Below, one piece after another: positions 15,501-28,842 of a DNA stretch of 64,000 bases. The notes below the pieces were generated by a model. It had not been told where the DNA came from and made no database searches. It saw only the letters and a program-made list of their open reading frames with translations. The translations under genes and the position numbers were made by a program. The stretch is from assembly GCA_037975125.1 (NCBI GenBank), contig CM075852.1:18122297-18186296 (forward strand), given 5' to 3'. How positions within the stretch are numbered: position 1 is the first letter of the stretch; every line of letters begins with the position of its first letter. Origin of the DNA: Latrodectus hesperus. Its lineage: Eukaryota > Arthropoda > Arachnida > Araneae > Theridiidae.

Positions 15501-16160
15501 AATCTAGGGGCCGCTAGATCAGTTCCATGACACCGTGAACCCTGGCGAAGTCGAGTACCAGTAGAGAGAACCCCAAACAATTCAGGACGTGATAAGGGAA
15601 AGCCGGCTTCGGGTTGCATTTTGTGTACAATGAAAAGACTTTGCTTTCAGATTCGAGTGACATGCTTTTCTGATGCCCACTCATTAGTCTTGAGATAGTA
15701 AATGTTTACGGTATAATGTGGATCATGCTGCCAAGTAAATTGCGTGTTCACACTTCTTTCTAATCCAAAATTACAGGTGATCTCCAGATGTTATTTTCCA
15801 GCACATCTGCCATGAGCTACAATGTCTTGGAATGCGCATAAATCTTTCCCTCCCTTGAGAGTCACTCGTGGAAGAAATATAATCATGGGTTTGTTAACAT
15901 TTCATAGAATGAATGAAAATTTTCTCTTGACTGCTTTCCTTTTAAAGTAAGATTGAAAAGCACTACAGAAAGCCTTTTTTTTGTCTAGGATTGAGGGAGG
16001 TCTGTAGCCTTCCGGCCATGTACCTCGTTTTCTAATGAATTAGAGTCCTTGGATAGTCTTGCCCTGGTGATTATAACAAATCAGAAATAAAGATACAATA
16101 ATGAATAATACAAAGATATTATGGTAAGTGCTCCCACTGGATGCACTTTGCATAACTTGT
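15501..16160. other. Moderately GC non-coding block, probably old repeat
   Basis: Composition is higher in GC than the surroundings (notably 15500-15640 and 15980-16080) but no open frame or tRNA-like boxes are seen. It sits between SINE-like sequence and a LINE, so old interspersed repeat is the likeliest explanation. Confidence 0.3.
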
Positions 16161-16164
16161 GTTT

Positions 16165-16445
16165 TTTGACTAAGTAATTGAGTAATCATTCACTAAGTAA
16201 TTGAGTAATCACACTTCGTTGATGACAATAATTCTTGGTACACATAAAATTATTTACAAAGGAAAATGTAAGGGGAATACACAAGATGATTACAATAATT
16301 CTTTGAAGCACACAAATTCCGTTAAAATATTTTCAAAGAAAAAACACAGGTTGATGACAATAATTCTTTCTAAACACAAAGTTCCGTTAGAATATTTGCA
16401 ACGGAAGAGAAAGAAAAAAAATTGTTTTCCATATTTGTTTAAGAT
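16165..16445. repeat. Imperfect tandem repeat
   Basis: ACTAAGTAATTGAGTAATCA occurs twice (about 16170-16215). It is followed by two to three diverged copies of a longer unit containing GATGACAATAATTCTT, ACACA and a TTCCGTTA-AATATTT block (16222, 16288 and 16351 onward). Copies differ by indels. Function unknown. Confidence 0.55.
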
Positions 16446-16536
16446 TAAATAAAATGGAGATATTTACAGGATACACACAATTTATTTGCAATGTGGTTTC
16501 TCACAGGATTTCATTTAGGTAGAGATATGATTTCCA

Positions 16537-17575
16537 TTAATTATTATTATTATTCTTTCTTTTCCTTTTGGAATTATTTGAATAAATGGAGATATTGGTG
16601 AGAGGTTTTACTCTCAACACTGCTCTGGGCCTGTGGAAATGCATTAGGTCATAAGGACTGTAAAGTTCAATACCCTGAATCTCACTATTGTTGATTGTGT
16701 ATATTTTATGGTAGAAATTAAATGCAAGAAATTTAAGGTAGCGGGCTAGGGGCAGGATTCCCAAGTTCTCTCTTATTTGCTGATTTCTAAAGTAAAACTC
16801 TGAGTTAGTAATTAGTCTAAGATTTTGCTTTGCTGGGCTTCTAAGACTTTGATATTTGAATCAGCTGCTCCTCCCCAGATTGGAGCAGCATAGGTTATTA
16901 TCGGCCTGAGGTAGGCTTTATATATTAGGAGTTTATTTGCTAGCGAGAGTTTTGAATTGGGGGCTAGCAGGGGATAAAGGGTAGTTTTAGCTGCTATGAA
17001 TTTATTTTTGATTTTAGTAATATGGGCTTTCCACGTTAGTCTCTTGTCAATAGTGAGTCCAAAGTAATCAACCCTACTAGCCCAGGGAATTTCTCTTCCC
17101 ACTAATTTGACCTTTTCACACGGTAACATTTTTCTTGTAAAAAGAAATGCCTGGGACTTGGTCGGGTTTACCTTTATTTTCCATTTAACAAGCCATTCTT
17201 CTACTACCTTCAGGTGTTCTGATAGGTGTTGGTGTAGTGTTTTGTGATTGCTATTTGTGGTTAATATGGCAGTGTCATCCGCAAACAGGCAAAGCATAGC
17301 ATTAGGGTTCTGCGGAATATCATTGATGAAGGCATTAAATAGGAATGGACCCAGCAGTGATCCCTGTGGGACGCCTGCTAAAATGGGCTTTTCCTGGGAG
17401 TAAACATTATCAAACCTTACGGTAAATTTTCTATTAGTTAGGTAGTTTCTTAAGAGTTTGATCTGAATGGGGGGAAGTTGTAAGTAATTAATTTGAATAG
17501 TAAGCCTTGATGCCAGACACGGTCAAAAGCTTTTTCTATGTCAAGAAAAACTCCACCAGTAGAACAGAAAGCCTT
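16537..17575 (-). mobile_element. 5'-truncated Jockey-type LINE, reverse transcriptase C-terminal half
   Basis: Reverse transcriptase copies element RNA at the target site. Reading from 17575 on the minus strand: GGVFLDIEKAFDRVWHQGL (RT motif A with its Asp), a one-base shift near 17490, then LRNYLTNRKFTVRF, AGVPQGSLLGP (motif B), and CLFADDTAIL (motif C, FADD in place of YADD). WLVKWKIKVNPTKSQ, VDYFGLTIDKRLTWKAHI and ITYAAPIWGG follow. Another one-base shift near 16821 leads to NQQIRENLGILPLARY and the C-terminus, which runs into an ATT/AAT-rich 3' tail at 16537-16555. No 5' half, endonuclease or clear target duplication is seen. Both shifts inactivate it. Confidence 0.85.
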
Positions 17576-20500
17576 GAGTTACGATTGTCAAACATAAGGT
17601 ATTAGTTTTTGAAAAGTATATAAATAATTTTGGAAACAGATGAACTCAAATTATTTTGGAAACTGAGTGGGGGATTAACTAAAATAAGTTTATGACAGGG
17701 TTTTCCAGTCAGCGTACAACGGATAGGTGAAAATTAAAGCTTTTTTGGTGTTTTGATGTAAAGACGTGCTTTTGTTTATTTGCTTCTAATGTGTTTGTGG
17801 CTCTATACAATATTTCTGTTGCAAATATTGCTCCACATTCATTTTTAGATTTCAGTTGTCTACAAATGGCTTAACATTAAATCGTTCGGTGAATGAACTT
17901 TATAAGTTAACTTCAAGCTATGTCATGTTTAAAAACGATGATGCCAGGAACACGTTTATGCATGAAGTCACTCGAGCTTTGTAACATATTCAATATTCTA
18001 AGGCTTTGAACTAATTTTAGTCTATTTGAATTATTGAATGTATATTTTATCCTTTTGTAAGTACTTTTAAAATATGAAATGCATATTTTTTTTAAATTTT
18101 AATGCTTTTTGATCAATGTATTCTTCAATATTTTAGTAATTGTTTTCTAAAAATCAATTACAAAAACTCACAGAGCATTCAATAATTTGTTTCGAAACTA
18201 ATAAATTCATCATTTCAGTTATTATCAAATATTTTTTATATTTAGTATATCATATTTTGATAAATTGTATAAAGCTCATTAGTATGATAATGATTTCTTT
18301 CTTTTTAAAATGTCTCTGAATATTACAGTACTTCCAATCAACAGTACATTTCGACTACATTTAATGCTACAATTTTTGCCCATTATGAAATTCTGCAATA
18401 CATGACGCAATATTTTTATTACAAAATACTTACATTTTTGTAATCTTGCATATGGCTTAAAAAATTAAATCTTGAAACATACAATTATTTTTTTGAAAAA
18501 ATTTTTATGTTCTAGTACTTTTTACAGCAAATCTATCAATAAATAAATACTATGTTTTAAAAAATCTATAGTTAATAATTAGTGAAACTCAATTCTATGT
18601 AAATAATTTATTGTTTGTTTAAACGTATTTTTGAGACCCGTTCAGATTAGTTTGGGGTAATTTTTTTAATTATACAAGTTTTAATAACAGTTAAACGTGT
18701 ATTAAACAGTTAAACGTGTAACGTAAACTGTAATAACAGTCAGTACGAATGTGGTGCAATCAATAACAGATATCAATATTCTCTCAAATAAATACCTAAA
18801 AAATAATTGTATGATTTTTATCTCTGATATTTTTGTTACGTTTGTTTATTAGTGTTTTATTTTTTACTGTATCTAATAGCAAAGTTTATCTTTGAGATAT
18901 TATTATCCCAGATGTGGATTTGCTGTGATGAATTTTTAGTAGCATAAAAAATAAGTAAAGTAAACTCAGTAAGATAAAAATAAAATCTATTCTAAATTGA
19001 ATATAGAATAAAAATATTAAGTACGATTTTCGATACCTGATTGCTCAAGTAATTACTATCCAAATATATATGGAAGTTTTTTTGTGTTATTAATTAAGAA
19101 CGAAAGACGTGAAATGGTTTTATTGAACCAGAAAAAAATTGTTTTGCTTAGTGCCAGTTGGAAATAAAATTGAGGAAAATATCACAATAAAGAACCATTT
19201 TTTTATAATGCGATACTTAAATTTTTAGACTTTACATGAAATGAATTTTAATCTGCTCCTATGTTATACTGCGCTTGAGTCAAAGACTTAATCTCAAAAT
19301 TTTTATAATTTCTTTAATGTTATAAAAAATCTAATATATTTTAAAAATCCATAAATATTTCCTTCACTTAAATATTCAGAAAGTAGTTTCACATTATAAT
19401 CGCTCCTAAACCTTATCACAAAAGTAACTACGAATTTTTTCAAACACTTGATAAATTTACTCATTTTAGTTCAAATTATTTTCAAGTATTGTCTAAACTG
19501 GTCTAAAAGCTTTATAAAAACACACTTATTTAATATTTTACTGTTAAGATTTTTTAATAAAATTACAATATGTTAAACACAAATTATAATTGAAAAGTCC
19601 AATCATTCTTCAATTTATAAATAATAAAAATGTGATTTATTTGAGCCGAAACTTTGACCAAGAATTAAATTTTATTCTGCTCATTTAAATAGAACTTCTG
19701 CTATGGCCATCATTTAAATCATTTGAAGATTCTCAGAAATTTTGTTTAGTGCATAATTAATTTAATTTTGATACGATTACAGAGTTGACATTTTATTTAA
19801 TTTTTCAATTACTTTTTATTTAGTTCATCGCTAAGCAGCATTTGAAATTTAATTGTTTCAAATTGCAAAATCAGGGCTGATAAGCATTTTCTAATTCTTC
19901 TCAATCTAGTTTAAAATGTCTGCTTACTACATTTGTTTTATTTTACTTGGGTTTTGAATGATTCATATTTATTAATTTTATTATAATGTTGAAACATAGT
20001 TAATTCTTTTAAAACGAAGGAATAACCTTGGATTGTAATTAAAATAATATTATTATATTTTTTCAAAATGATTGTTTTGAAAATCTCATGTGTTTATGAG
20101 TGACATTAAGTAGTACATATTATGCAGAGAAAAATATTTACAATTTATTCTTCTTGAAATTAAATAAACAGTTAAAATAATTTTTATTGCAATGTGCATG
20201 GAAGGAATGACTTGAGAAGTATTTAAAGCAAAACTTAAAACAATACAGGACAGTATATGTCTCAAGTTGATATTTAGCATATTTTGTTGTTTAAAAAAAG
20301 ATAATTGTAGATATTAACTTATCGAATTATAATCTTATTAGTATTATAACTCATCTCTTAAAATTATAACTAATATATTGTCTATTAAGACAACAGAAAG
20401 CTAATTTTTCATAATATTTCATGCTAATAAAAATTTAATTATTTATTAATGTTTAGTTTTATTCGGGGAAATTTTTAAAGTCTTTTCTCAAAATGTAAAA

Positions 20501-21770
20501 ACTTCTGTTTACATAATTATTTTTTTGCAGTTTGAGAAACAGTAAAGCTTTTCGAAATGCTATATTCTTGCATATTTTTTGTTGTATAAAATTTTGATAA
20601 CTATTCCTTTACCATTAATAAGCACATTCAACCTAATTAATCAAAAAATTTAATAGTTCTAATAAAATGAGCAAGTGTCTAATAAATTATTTCTTTTTGA
20701 TAGAAAATTACACTAACATATTAGATTCACAGTTACATTTTAATTTGAAGTTCCTCAATCCCTAGATTGCACAATTTTATCAAGTTTATTTCGCGAAAAT
20801 GATTACCAAAAATGATAACTCTTTAAAATAATTTGCTTCATAATCTCCTTTTAAAAACATTGATTATCTTAGATAAATTCCTTTTTTTAAATTAATTTAT
20901 GAATTTCATTATCTAAGTGTAGGACAGAAAAATTAAATTACTTTTCAGTACATATTATTTTACAAATGAGCATTCAAGTATTAATGCAAATCAATTAATA
21001 TACACTTTTAGATTTCAACAATTATCAACTTATATTATTTCCATTTATCTGAAAATAGTTCCTTTCCGATTAAAAATAGCATAAAATTATAAATATTTCA
21101 CTTAATCGTTATAACTTATTATTTGAACAGTATCCAAAATCCTTTAAAAGTTGTTGTAGTTTAACTATAACTTGTACTTTTTTTAACAAATATTTGTAGA
21201 TTATATAAATCATAAATATAACAAGCAGAATGACTAATTAAACAAAAAAGTCATCGTTGCTAGTCTTAATAAAACTTGTATAATATTTTTCATTCAACTT
21301 TATTTGATATGGTTATGATTTTTTTTAAATGAGACAATTATATATTTTTTAAATGAAAACAAAATAAAGATTTATTACAGTGAATGCAGCTTAGAAAAAT
21401 ATATTAAGTTTAAAAAATAACATATAAATCAGTAAACATCATGCAGTATTAATAATACTAAATCGGTTTATTACTCACAAGAAATACTAAGTTTCATTAA
21501 TATAAAGCATTCAGGCAAGCCAATATTATTACACACGATGAAAATTAATTATAGGTGCAAATAGTATGAGAGGTCAGAAAATGGGGTGAGTAAAATAAAA
21601 TATCATTTAACTATATACTAATAGCAATATCAAAAAACAATGAGAATGCAATTGAGTAATGTATTGATAGTGAAAGAGTAATGTAATGATAGAAAATGTA
21701 CTGTAATGAAAATGTAATGGAAAAAAATGATTTGTAATGATAAAAAATGGATCTTCAAATAAAATGTAAA
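17576..21770. other. AT-rich non-coding DNA
   Basis: About 4.2 kb with no exon, RNA gene or named repeat recognised. A small direct repeat of ACAGTTAAACGTGTA occurs near 18689-18720, and TGTAATGA-type simple repetition lies at 21640-21750. Confidence 0.5.
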
Positions 21771-21772
21771 AT

Positions 21773-21778
21773 TTTATT
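21773..21778 (-). promoter_or_regulatory. Poly(A) signal AATAAA
   Basis: AATAAA on the minus strand, 29 bases after the stop codon of the minus-strand gene that ends at 21808. The position fits a short 3' UTR. Confidence 0.6.
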
Positions 21779-21807
21779 TTAAGAACACATATAATTAATG
21801 AGTAATG

Positions 21808-23346
21808 TTAATTCATTTCACATTCTTTGTCCATAACATCTTGGGGAGCATCAGGAAATTCTTTTAAGCTAATGTCATTCAATTTTTTGAGTAAAGGCTC
21901 CACTTCGCAGTCCTTTCCTGTTACCATTGATCTGTGAGGAAATGAAGCAGGAGTGGTTCGCAGTGACTGCTGTAAAATGCTGTTTTTTAGTTTTTTCTTA
22001 AACAAGTTTTTATTATTCTGAATCATTAATGAGCTTATATGTTTATCTGTCTTGGTTCTTTTTTGTCTACGCTTCTTTAAGGCTGCCATACAGTGAGAAC
22101 GCAAAGATAAATTTGGTGGATCCCTATCCGGCATGTTTATTTTCGTAGCACAAGCATAATCGGTGGGAAACTGCAACAAAATAAAAGGAACAAAAACATT
22201 AATTTAAATATTTCACGCGTATATGGAAATTTTTCTAATTTCTATGAATGCATTTGTGATTTTCATTGTATGTAAATACATAATTATCATTAATATACTT
22301 ATTAATCATATGTGTATCAACAGTTTCAACCATTGTGTCCAGGATTACTCAACATCAATTGTATTAATGTCGTGAAAAAAATAAATAAAATAAAATATTA
22401 AAAAAAATTACATAATTTATTTAAACGGTTTAAATAATAACAGAGATCATTAACTAACAACATAAAAAATCACACATTAAGTTTAATATTTGATTCTTTA
22501 ATATTGAAACTGAAATTATTGAAGAAGATTATGATATTCTCTGCATTAATTCTTTATTAGTTTGTCAGAAATCACTTCATAATCATTTTAATTGAGAAAG
22601 AGGTTAAATTAGTACTAAAGGAGACAAAACAAATTGATTCTTGGTATCGGGTTTTATTAAATATAAATTTCGACAATGTGATGTAATCTAACAATAAAAA
22701 AGCAGTTATTTATGCAAATTTTTTAATTACTGATAAATTAAAACACTTAACCTTTTTTATTTATGTAAGAAAAACTGCTGAGAATATTTCAAAATTTTAA
22801 CAGAATTAAAATTAAATCTCTCTTTATAGCATGTTGAATGAAATGAGAAATGTTTAATAAAATATTAAAATAGAAACCTGAAAATATATTAATTTAAGAA
22901 TTCTTTTCAATTGATATTCAAATAAATATAAAAAATTCCTTACCATCAAAGGACCAACACATGCACCACTTTCATGCATTAAATGTCCGACCTTTCTAAT
23001 CATTCCTTCAATTTTTTTTTGCCTTTGAGATGATGTAGGGATTTCGAAGAATTCCTCAATCTATAATGGCAACAAAAAATAGTTGTTACAACATAAAACT
23101 TGATTTTTTTAAAAAATGAGTTTTCTATTTTTTTATAAATATGTTTAATAGATTTTAATGAATACTGACCCAGTTTGGATATCCGAGTTCACTTTCTCGT
23201 GAAACAAATGGTGTTTCCACATCCATGTCTGTTTTTCGTTTTCTATTTTCATCTTTAAAAGTGTCTAACAAAAAATCTTTCTCTATCTTAAGCATCTCCT
23301 TGTTTTTTAAATAATATAAATAAGAACTCATTTTGCTACGATCTTT
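21808..23346 (-). CDS. Last three exons of an unidentified host gene
   Basis: Three exons with canonical borders and one continuous frame. Exon a is 23346-23170 (177 bp; acceptor TTTTTAG, donor TGG|GTCAGT). Exon b is 23060-22944 (117 bp; acceptor ATTATAG, donor ATG|GTAAGG). Exon c is 22170-21808 (acceptor TTGTTGCAG, ending TAA). All junctions are phase 0 and give 218 residues. Exon a is charged and helical, with KNKEMLKIEKDF and ENRKRKTD, then SRESELGYPNW. Exon b reads IEEFFEIPTSSQRQKKIEG and MIRKVGHLMHESGACVGPLM. Exon c has a basic, possibly nuclear-localising patch KKRRQKRTKTDK and an acidic tail. Clean splice sites and normal composition argue for a living single-copy gene rather than a transposon. 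The N-terminal exons were not found. I do not recognise the family. Confidence 0.75.
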
Positions 23347-25869
23347 CTAAAAACGATAGCAAAAATTGAAGCATATTAAAATAAAATAAAATATAAATTT
23401 CAATAATGAAAGATAGAATAAATTCACTGAGACTTTTCAGTACACTACTTGTATTTGCAGAAACGTTGGTTAGATTTATTTTCTTAGTTTTAGTCATATT
23501 AAAAGGAAATTAATTATGTGTGATTTTTATACGTAAATAAATAATTTTTATTTAGTTTTAAAGAACTGTAACGGAAACTCCTTCATATTTTAATTTAAAA
23601 TATTAAAACTTATGATTACTTATCAAAAATAAGCAAATTTTATAAATGAAAGAGAACAGTGATATCTCGTAATACATTGAGATTCAATACAATAATTATT
23701 TGTTGATGTTATATTATTAAAAGTGGAATAAATTTTTATTTTATCTTTGAATGCGTTTTTGTGGAGTTTTATTTAATTAAGAATGCAAACTTCTTTCTTT
23801 GAACTTTTAAAAAATGTTAAATGCTTTATAATTATTACTTTCTATTCAAAAGCTTAAACTTTGCACAAGGTCATTTCTTACACATAGAGTAATGAAATGT
23901 ATATAAGATCCATTTTAAAGAATATGACAAACAATTTTTAATGATAGTATGAGAAAATTAACTTAAAAATGGGAAGCAGAAAAATTATTCCTAAGGAAAA
24001 GAAAAAGATGAAATAGCTTATTAAAATGTTAACTGGTTCAGAACATTTCTATTAAAAAGGATTTAAAAGAGTAAATTAAAAATTTAAAATGAAATTATTT
24101 ATATACAAAAAAGCAAGAATGCAGTGTGAAACCATACAAACGTCTCATGATATCAGCTAAACTTTCAATTTTTAATTACATTTGAATTATGAAAGACTTA
24201 TATTTACAGTTGAAAGTTTCTTAGTTTTTCATTCAAATCAAAGTTCTTCCTTCAAAAAAGTAATTATTTCAAATATATATTAGCCAACCTTGAAGGAAAA
24301 GATATCAGTAGATTCTACTTTTTAATATCTTGATTAATAATTTTAATTTCTTGATAATAAATAATTTATAATATATTTAAGGCAAGTTAAATTTATGATG
24401 AATTTAAATCATCAAATTTTAAAACAGCAAATTGTTCTGCAGCAAAATAAGTGAATCTTATTTAATATTTAAAGATTGATTAACATTTCTATGTCAAAAA
24501 TAGTTTTATACACTTCACAATTATTTCAAATGGTGTATTAATGATTAGTTGAAGTCACAGTTATACTACATATAAAGAATTAAACATTAAACTTACAGAA
24601 AGTAATTATTGTATTATAAAATGTTATTAAGAAATTATTTTACAATAAAATTATTTTTAAAACAAATTTCTTATATGTTTGTTCTACAAATAATATTCTT
24701 TAAAAAGATTGATATTAGATACCAAAAGAAATTTTGAAATCTAATAATCTTAACTGCACAAATTCTTGTAGCCAAATGGTTACCTTATCTTCATTACATA
24801 TTTCATATTTCTACATACATATTTCTATCAAACAATTACATATTTCTCTCAAATTTTTCTCAAGAATTAAAGTTATTAAAACAAAGAACACTTACTTAGG
24901 CAGAAACAACTGTACGAAGTATTAGTGTTAAAAATGGGGGGCATAGAAATCTTGAAATATTTAAATTTAGTTTTGTTATTACAACCTGAATTAATATCAA
25001 ATAGCATAAAAAATGGTTAGTTTGGTAAAAAGAGCAAAATTGTTTATAGAAATTACAAAAGTAAAATGCAATTTAAAATTAAATGTAGACTCCAAAAAAA
25101 TTAATTAGTTATTAAAATTATGCAATAATTTTTTTCGCATTTTCTCAAAATACCATATGAATATGAACTCGTAAAATAAATATTATTTAACATAAAAGAA
25201 GATAAGTATCACAATATTTAACTTACTAGCTATTTTTTTCTCCAAGAATATGGTGTTATATGTTTGAGTAAAAAATAAACTGTATAAAAAATATCAACAA
25301 AGTCAGGGCTTGCAATAAATTTTATTTAAGCCCACCCCATCTCAAACGAAGTTTAATATTTACAAATAAATTGTTATATTTCATACCAAAAAACTTTTTA
25401 TTGTATTTTGAAAAATGTATCGTTTTTTGTATGTCGAGATACTTTTTACACAAAAAGATATAAAAATACATTTAAATTTTCAGACATAACTTCTATAGGT
25501 AATTATCCGTCATAAGTCTATAAAGTTATAAGTCTTATAGATAAGAAGTTATAAATTATCTGTCTATAAGTCATTAAATATTTTATTAATATTATCAATA
25601 ATATTGTACATAACAAGAAAAATTGAAATAAAATTTACTTTGTGACTCTGTTTCAAATAATAAAATGCAGATAACATATAGTTAAGGAAATTAAATTTGA
25701 TTGATTAACATTCCAGTATTCAAAATTTTTAAAAGTTTAGAAAGAAAAGCTAAAAAAAAGAATCTAAGGAAATCTATAATTCTCAATTATGATTCGAATT
25801 TTTAAATTTAATGACTATACAAAGCCTCTTTAATTAGGAGACTATATAAAAGTTTCGCATGCCTACTAT
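23347..25869. other. AT-rich, probably intron of the minus-strand gene
   Basis: No further in-phase exon could be picked out upstream of 23346. A palindrome-rich patch based on TATAAGTC / GACTTATA lies at about 25490-25575. Nothing else recognised. Confidence 0.4.
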
Positions 25870-26465
25870 CATTATGTTACAAAGGAAAACTTTTTATGAA
25901 AATACTTTTTTATGATAAAAAATTACTCTTCTTAGTATATTGTTATACATTATTTAAAGTAAATTTAAACCTAAGTCAATAGAAGCAACTCATTATAATT
26001 TATAATTTTTCTTCTTATAAATCTGGCGCTTTTGCCAAATTAAATAATAAGTATTCTTTTACTTTTATTTTTAATTATATGTAAATTTTAGCTCACATAC
26101 GTTAGAAAAATGCTGAAAAATAACTCTTGTAAAAATAAATGTTCCAAAAAATTGTCAGTAGCAGCCTAATTTACTTAACCAATAAAATAAATTTGCATGC
26201 AGTTCTTTTCAAAAAAATATGACAAGTGATATTTTATCAAAGGTTGCTAAATTTTGAGTTGAGAAAAAGCAATTTAGCTAATAAATTTGGTCAACACTTT
26301 TAAATAAGCCAAAAATGCTTTTTTTGATCGATAAATATCCATCAAAAAGAGCATCAAAAATATATATTTCAGCTGTGTTAAAAACATAAATTAATTAATA
26401 TTTATAAATAAATTCCTTATTCATTTAGACTGTTGATTTCTTAAAAACTAAGTAGTGGAAAAATA
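25870..26465 (-). repeat. ~600-bp interspersed repeat, copy A (inverted relative to copy B)
   Basis: Read on the minus strand this block aligns by eye along its whole length with 31785-32390 on the plus strand. Shared stretches include GATGCTCTTTTTGAT against TATGCTCTTTTTGAT, AAAATATCACTTGT, ATTTACATATAATTAAAA and GCGCCAGATTTA against ACGCCAGATTTA. Copies differ by many substitutions and small indels, so they are old. No coding capacity and no clear terminal repeats. Class unknown. Confidence 0.7.
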
Positions 26466-26578
26466 AGAATTCAAGCAACACTCGGATTATGGATTAGGTG
26501 AGTTCTTATACTGAGGGAGCATGTCTTCAACGCGCACCTTTTGCTCCCCGGTAGTGCTGCGAAACGCGAGCGGCATGT

Positions 26579-26717
26579 CGAAAAGTACCACACACTGAAG
26601 TGATGGGACAAGATCTCACGCATGCGCAGTACATCGAAGCGGTTCGGCGAAAAGTACCACACACTGAAGCGATGGGAGCAAGATCTCACGCATGCGCAGT
26701 ACATCGGAGCGGTCCGG
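26579..26717. promoter_or_regulatory. Tandem 69/70-bp duplication with NRF1-like sites in a GC-rich island
   Basis: Two near-identical units, 26579-26647 and 26648-26717, differ at about five positions. Each holds CTCACGCATGCGCAGTAC, with CGCATGCGCA at 26619-26628 and 26689-26698, close to the NRF1 palindrome GCGCATGCGC known from animal promoters. The surrounding 26480-26780 is far more GC-rich than the flanks. On the minus strand a short frame MPLAFRSTTGEQK follows the second site and meets a possible donor AAG|GTGCGC. It could be the start of the minus-strand gene ending at 21808, but this is unproven. Confidence 0.45.
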
Positions 26718-26789
26718 CGTTTACTTGTCTGTTTCGATGTCTTCTGCCTCAGCGTTTGCCTGAGAACTTTAGAGGCCTCTAAATCGTTG

Positions 26790-28375
26790 ACATTGTTATT
26801 AAATATTAAAAGTTTGAAAAAGGAAAGAAAAAATCTCAAAGAATATATTTTATTATAAAATGATATTAATATGAATTTTATATTGTAAACACAAAATATA
26901 ATTTCATTTTGTCTCGCATTTTAAAAATAAAATTATCTCAATAGGCAAGATATAAAACTTAAGAAAATGTTTGATTGTTATTTCAAATGAGAACTGATTT
27001 CTATTGAATGTTATTTACTGTAATTTCAGAACAAAGGCGCATTCTTCCAATTTATTAATTAACACAACACTAAATTTACACTGTTTTCTTCAGGTTTAAG
27101 TCCAACTAAAGTGGCATTAAATACACAAATAAAATTTTTTTTATAAAAAATAGGTAAATTTGCTAAGGTGATAAATTTATTGTTTGGTTTAAAAGTATAA
27201 ACTGAAATTAAGTGTCATTTCTTTTTATGTAACATTAATATAAAAAATTAAATAAGATGTACTTTCCAGTACTTCTCTGTTGTGAATACGATAGTAATAA
27301 TCTCTTGCTGGGACATGTTAATTATAAATGCTAATAATTTTAAATGCTTTTAAAACTAAAAATCATAAGTATTAAATATCATATGTATTAACATAAAGAA
27401 TTATACGTTTTTTAAAGGAGCAAAAAAAGTTCTCTTTACTTGGTAACTTTCTGATATTTCTACCCAGTTCACAATGGGTGTTATTTTAATATTTCTTCAA
27501 TTCATGGACTAAAAAATTATATTAAAAAAATTTTTTAAGTTATTTGAAATAAATTAGAATTTTTTAATATAATTTAGTTACTTTTTGTTGATGTGTTACC
27601 TCAGTATAAATTAATACATATTTATGCATTATAACAAATTAGTTCAATATGAATAAGTTCAAAACTAAAAGTAATTAAGAATATTATATGTCAATGGAAA
27701 TAATTAAAAAAATATACTAAAAGCATTTTAATATAAAATAACTCAGCAATCCAAATAGTAAATCTTATAATTTTTTATGTTAGTTAAAAATTAGTTTGAA
27801 CAATATTAAAAAATTATACATGAAGATATGTGAATACTAATGTCCATAACAACTCATAAGGATAAAGGTTCTTATTTGTACTATAGTATTTAAACTAGTT
27901 TTTTAATAAGATTATTTTAATTATATAATTTCAAAAAATTTAGAGACTAATAGTTCAGAAACATCTATGCGTTTAAACAAGAAATTTAGAAAAACTTATA
28001 TAAAAACTTACTTCATAAGATGATAGATTTCAACTACAAATACTTATCGATTAAAAATGTTTTGCTAGGGAAATTTATTAATTTTATCTAAATTTCGTAA
28101 ACATTTTTAAATTACATATTTTAAATTTACATATAAGTAAACTACACACACAAATCATTAAAAATTAGAATAAAAATAACCGGAAAATTTCATTTCAATA
28201 TATATATATTTTTTTATTTTTTTATTAGAATAATCGCTAAAAACATATAATGCAGGAAATTTTTTTTTTACAAAATTAATGAAACTGGGTAAATGCAGCA
28301 TATTCTCATATTTGTGAACTATGGAAATTCACTTTTGAAGAAATGAAATCAAACACAAAGAAATACACATGCAAG
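26790..28375. other. AT-rich non-coding DNA
   Basis: No gene or named repeat recognised. Confidence 0.5.
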
Positions 28376-28616
28376 CGACAAGTGATAAAAATAGCGCAAG
28401 TCACAAATGGTAGACACCTGTCACTAAAGTGACGCTGACACTTTCGCGATAAATACTGCTCCAATGTGCGTGCGTAGTACAGTGAGAACCAGTTTTAACG
28501 GCGTGATGTCGTGCTGCTCGTCTGCTCCCGCCTCAGTGTGCGGCCTGCCTTATTGTTGCAGCAGCATGCTTACCTGTACCTAGTTCTGAATTGGGCTCTA
28601 CCAGCAGTTAATTAGA
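28376..28616. other. GC-richer block of unknown nature
   Basis: Composition rises sharply, with CpGs (CGCGATAAATACTG, GTGCGTGCGTAG). It abuts the SINE that follows and may be older repeat or a promoter fragment. A 25-codon Cys-rich frame at 28506-28583 is judged spurious. Confidence 0.3.
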
Positions 28617-28842
28617 AACAGCCGGGTGGCGTCTTCGAGATTTTGAAGCAGGGACCTAGCAGAAAACCCCTAATATTTAACCTGCCACCCAAGTATAATT
28701 TCATTTGGAGGACATTGCGACTACCCCCAGTTTTAACTTTCTCCAGCCACCTTAAAATGGATCTTCGGTCGGCTGGGATTTGAACTTACTACCTTTCGGT
28801 ATTGAGAACGACACCATTACCAACCAGGCTACCACGGCCCCC
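28617..28842 (-). repeat. tRNA-derived SINE
   Basis: On the minus strand, from 28842, the head has an RNA polymerase III A box (TAGCCTGGTTGG, complement of 28820-28831) and B box (AGTTCAAATCC, complement of 28776-28786) at tRNA-like spacing. A non-tRNA body follows toward 28617. The 3' part cannot be folded as a tRNA acceptor stem, so this is a SINE rather than a tRNA gene. No clear tail or target duplication. Confidence 0.6.

Noticed and set aside
26471..26858. Three overlapping frames on both strands at the GC island
   Set aside because: They arise from the 69/70-bp tandem duplication in a likely promoter; frames conflict and show no family motif.
28506..28583. 25-residue Cys-rich peptide frame
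   Set aside because: No signal peptide, no conserved spacing, and it lies in probable repeat DNA.
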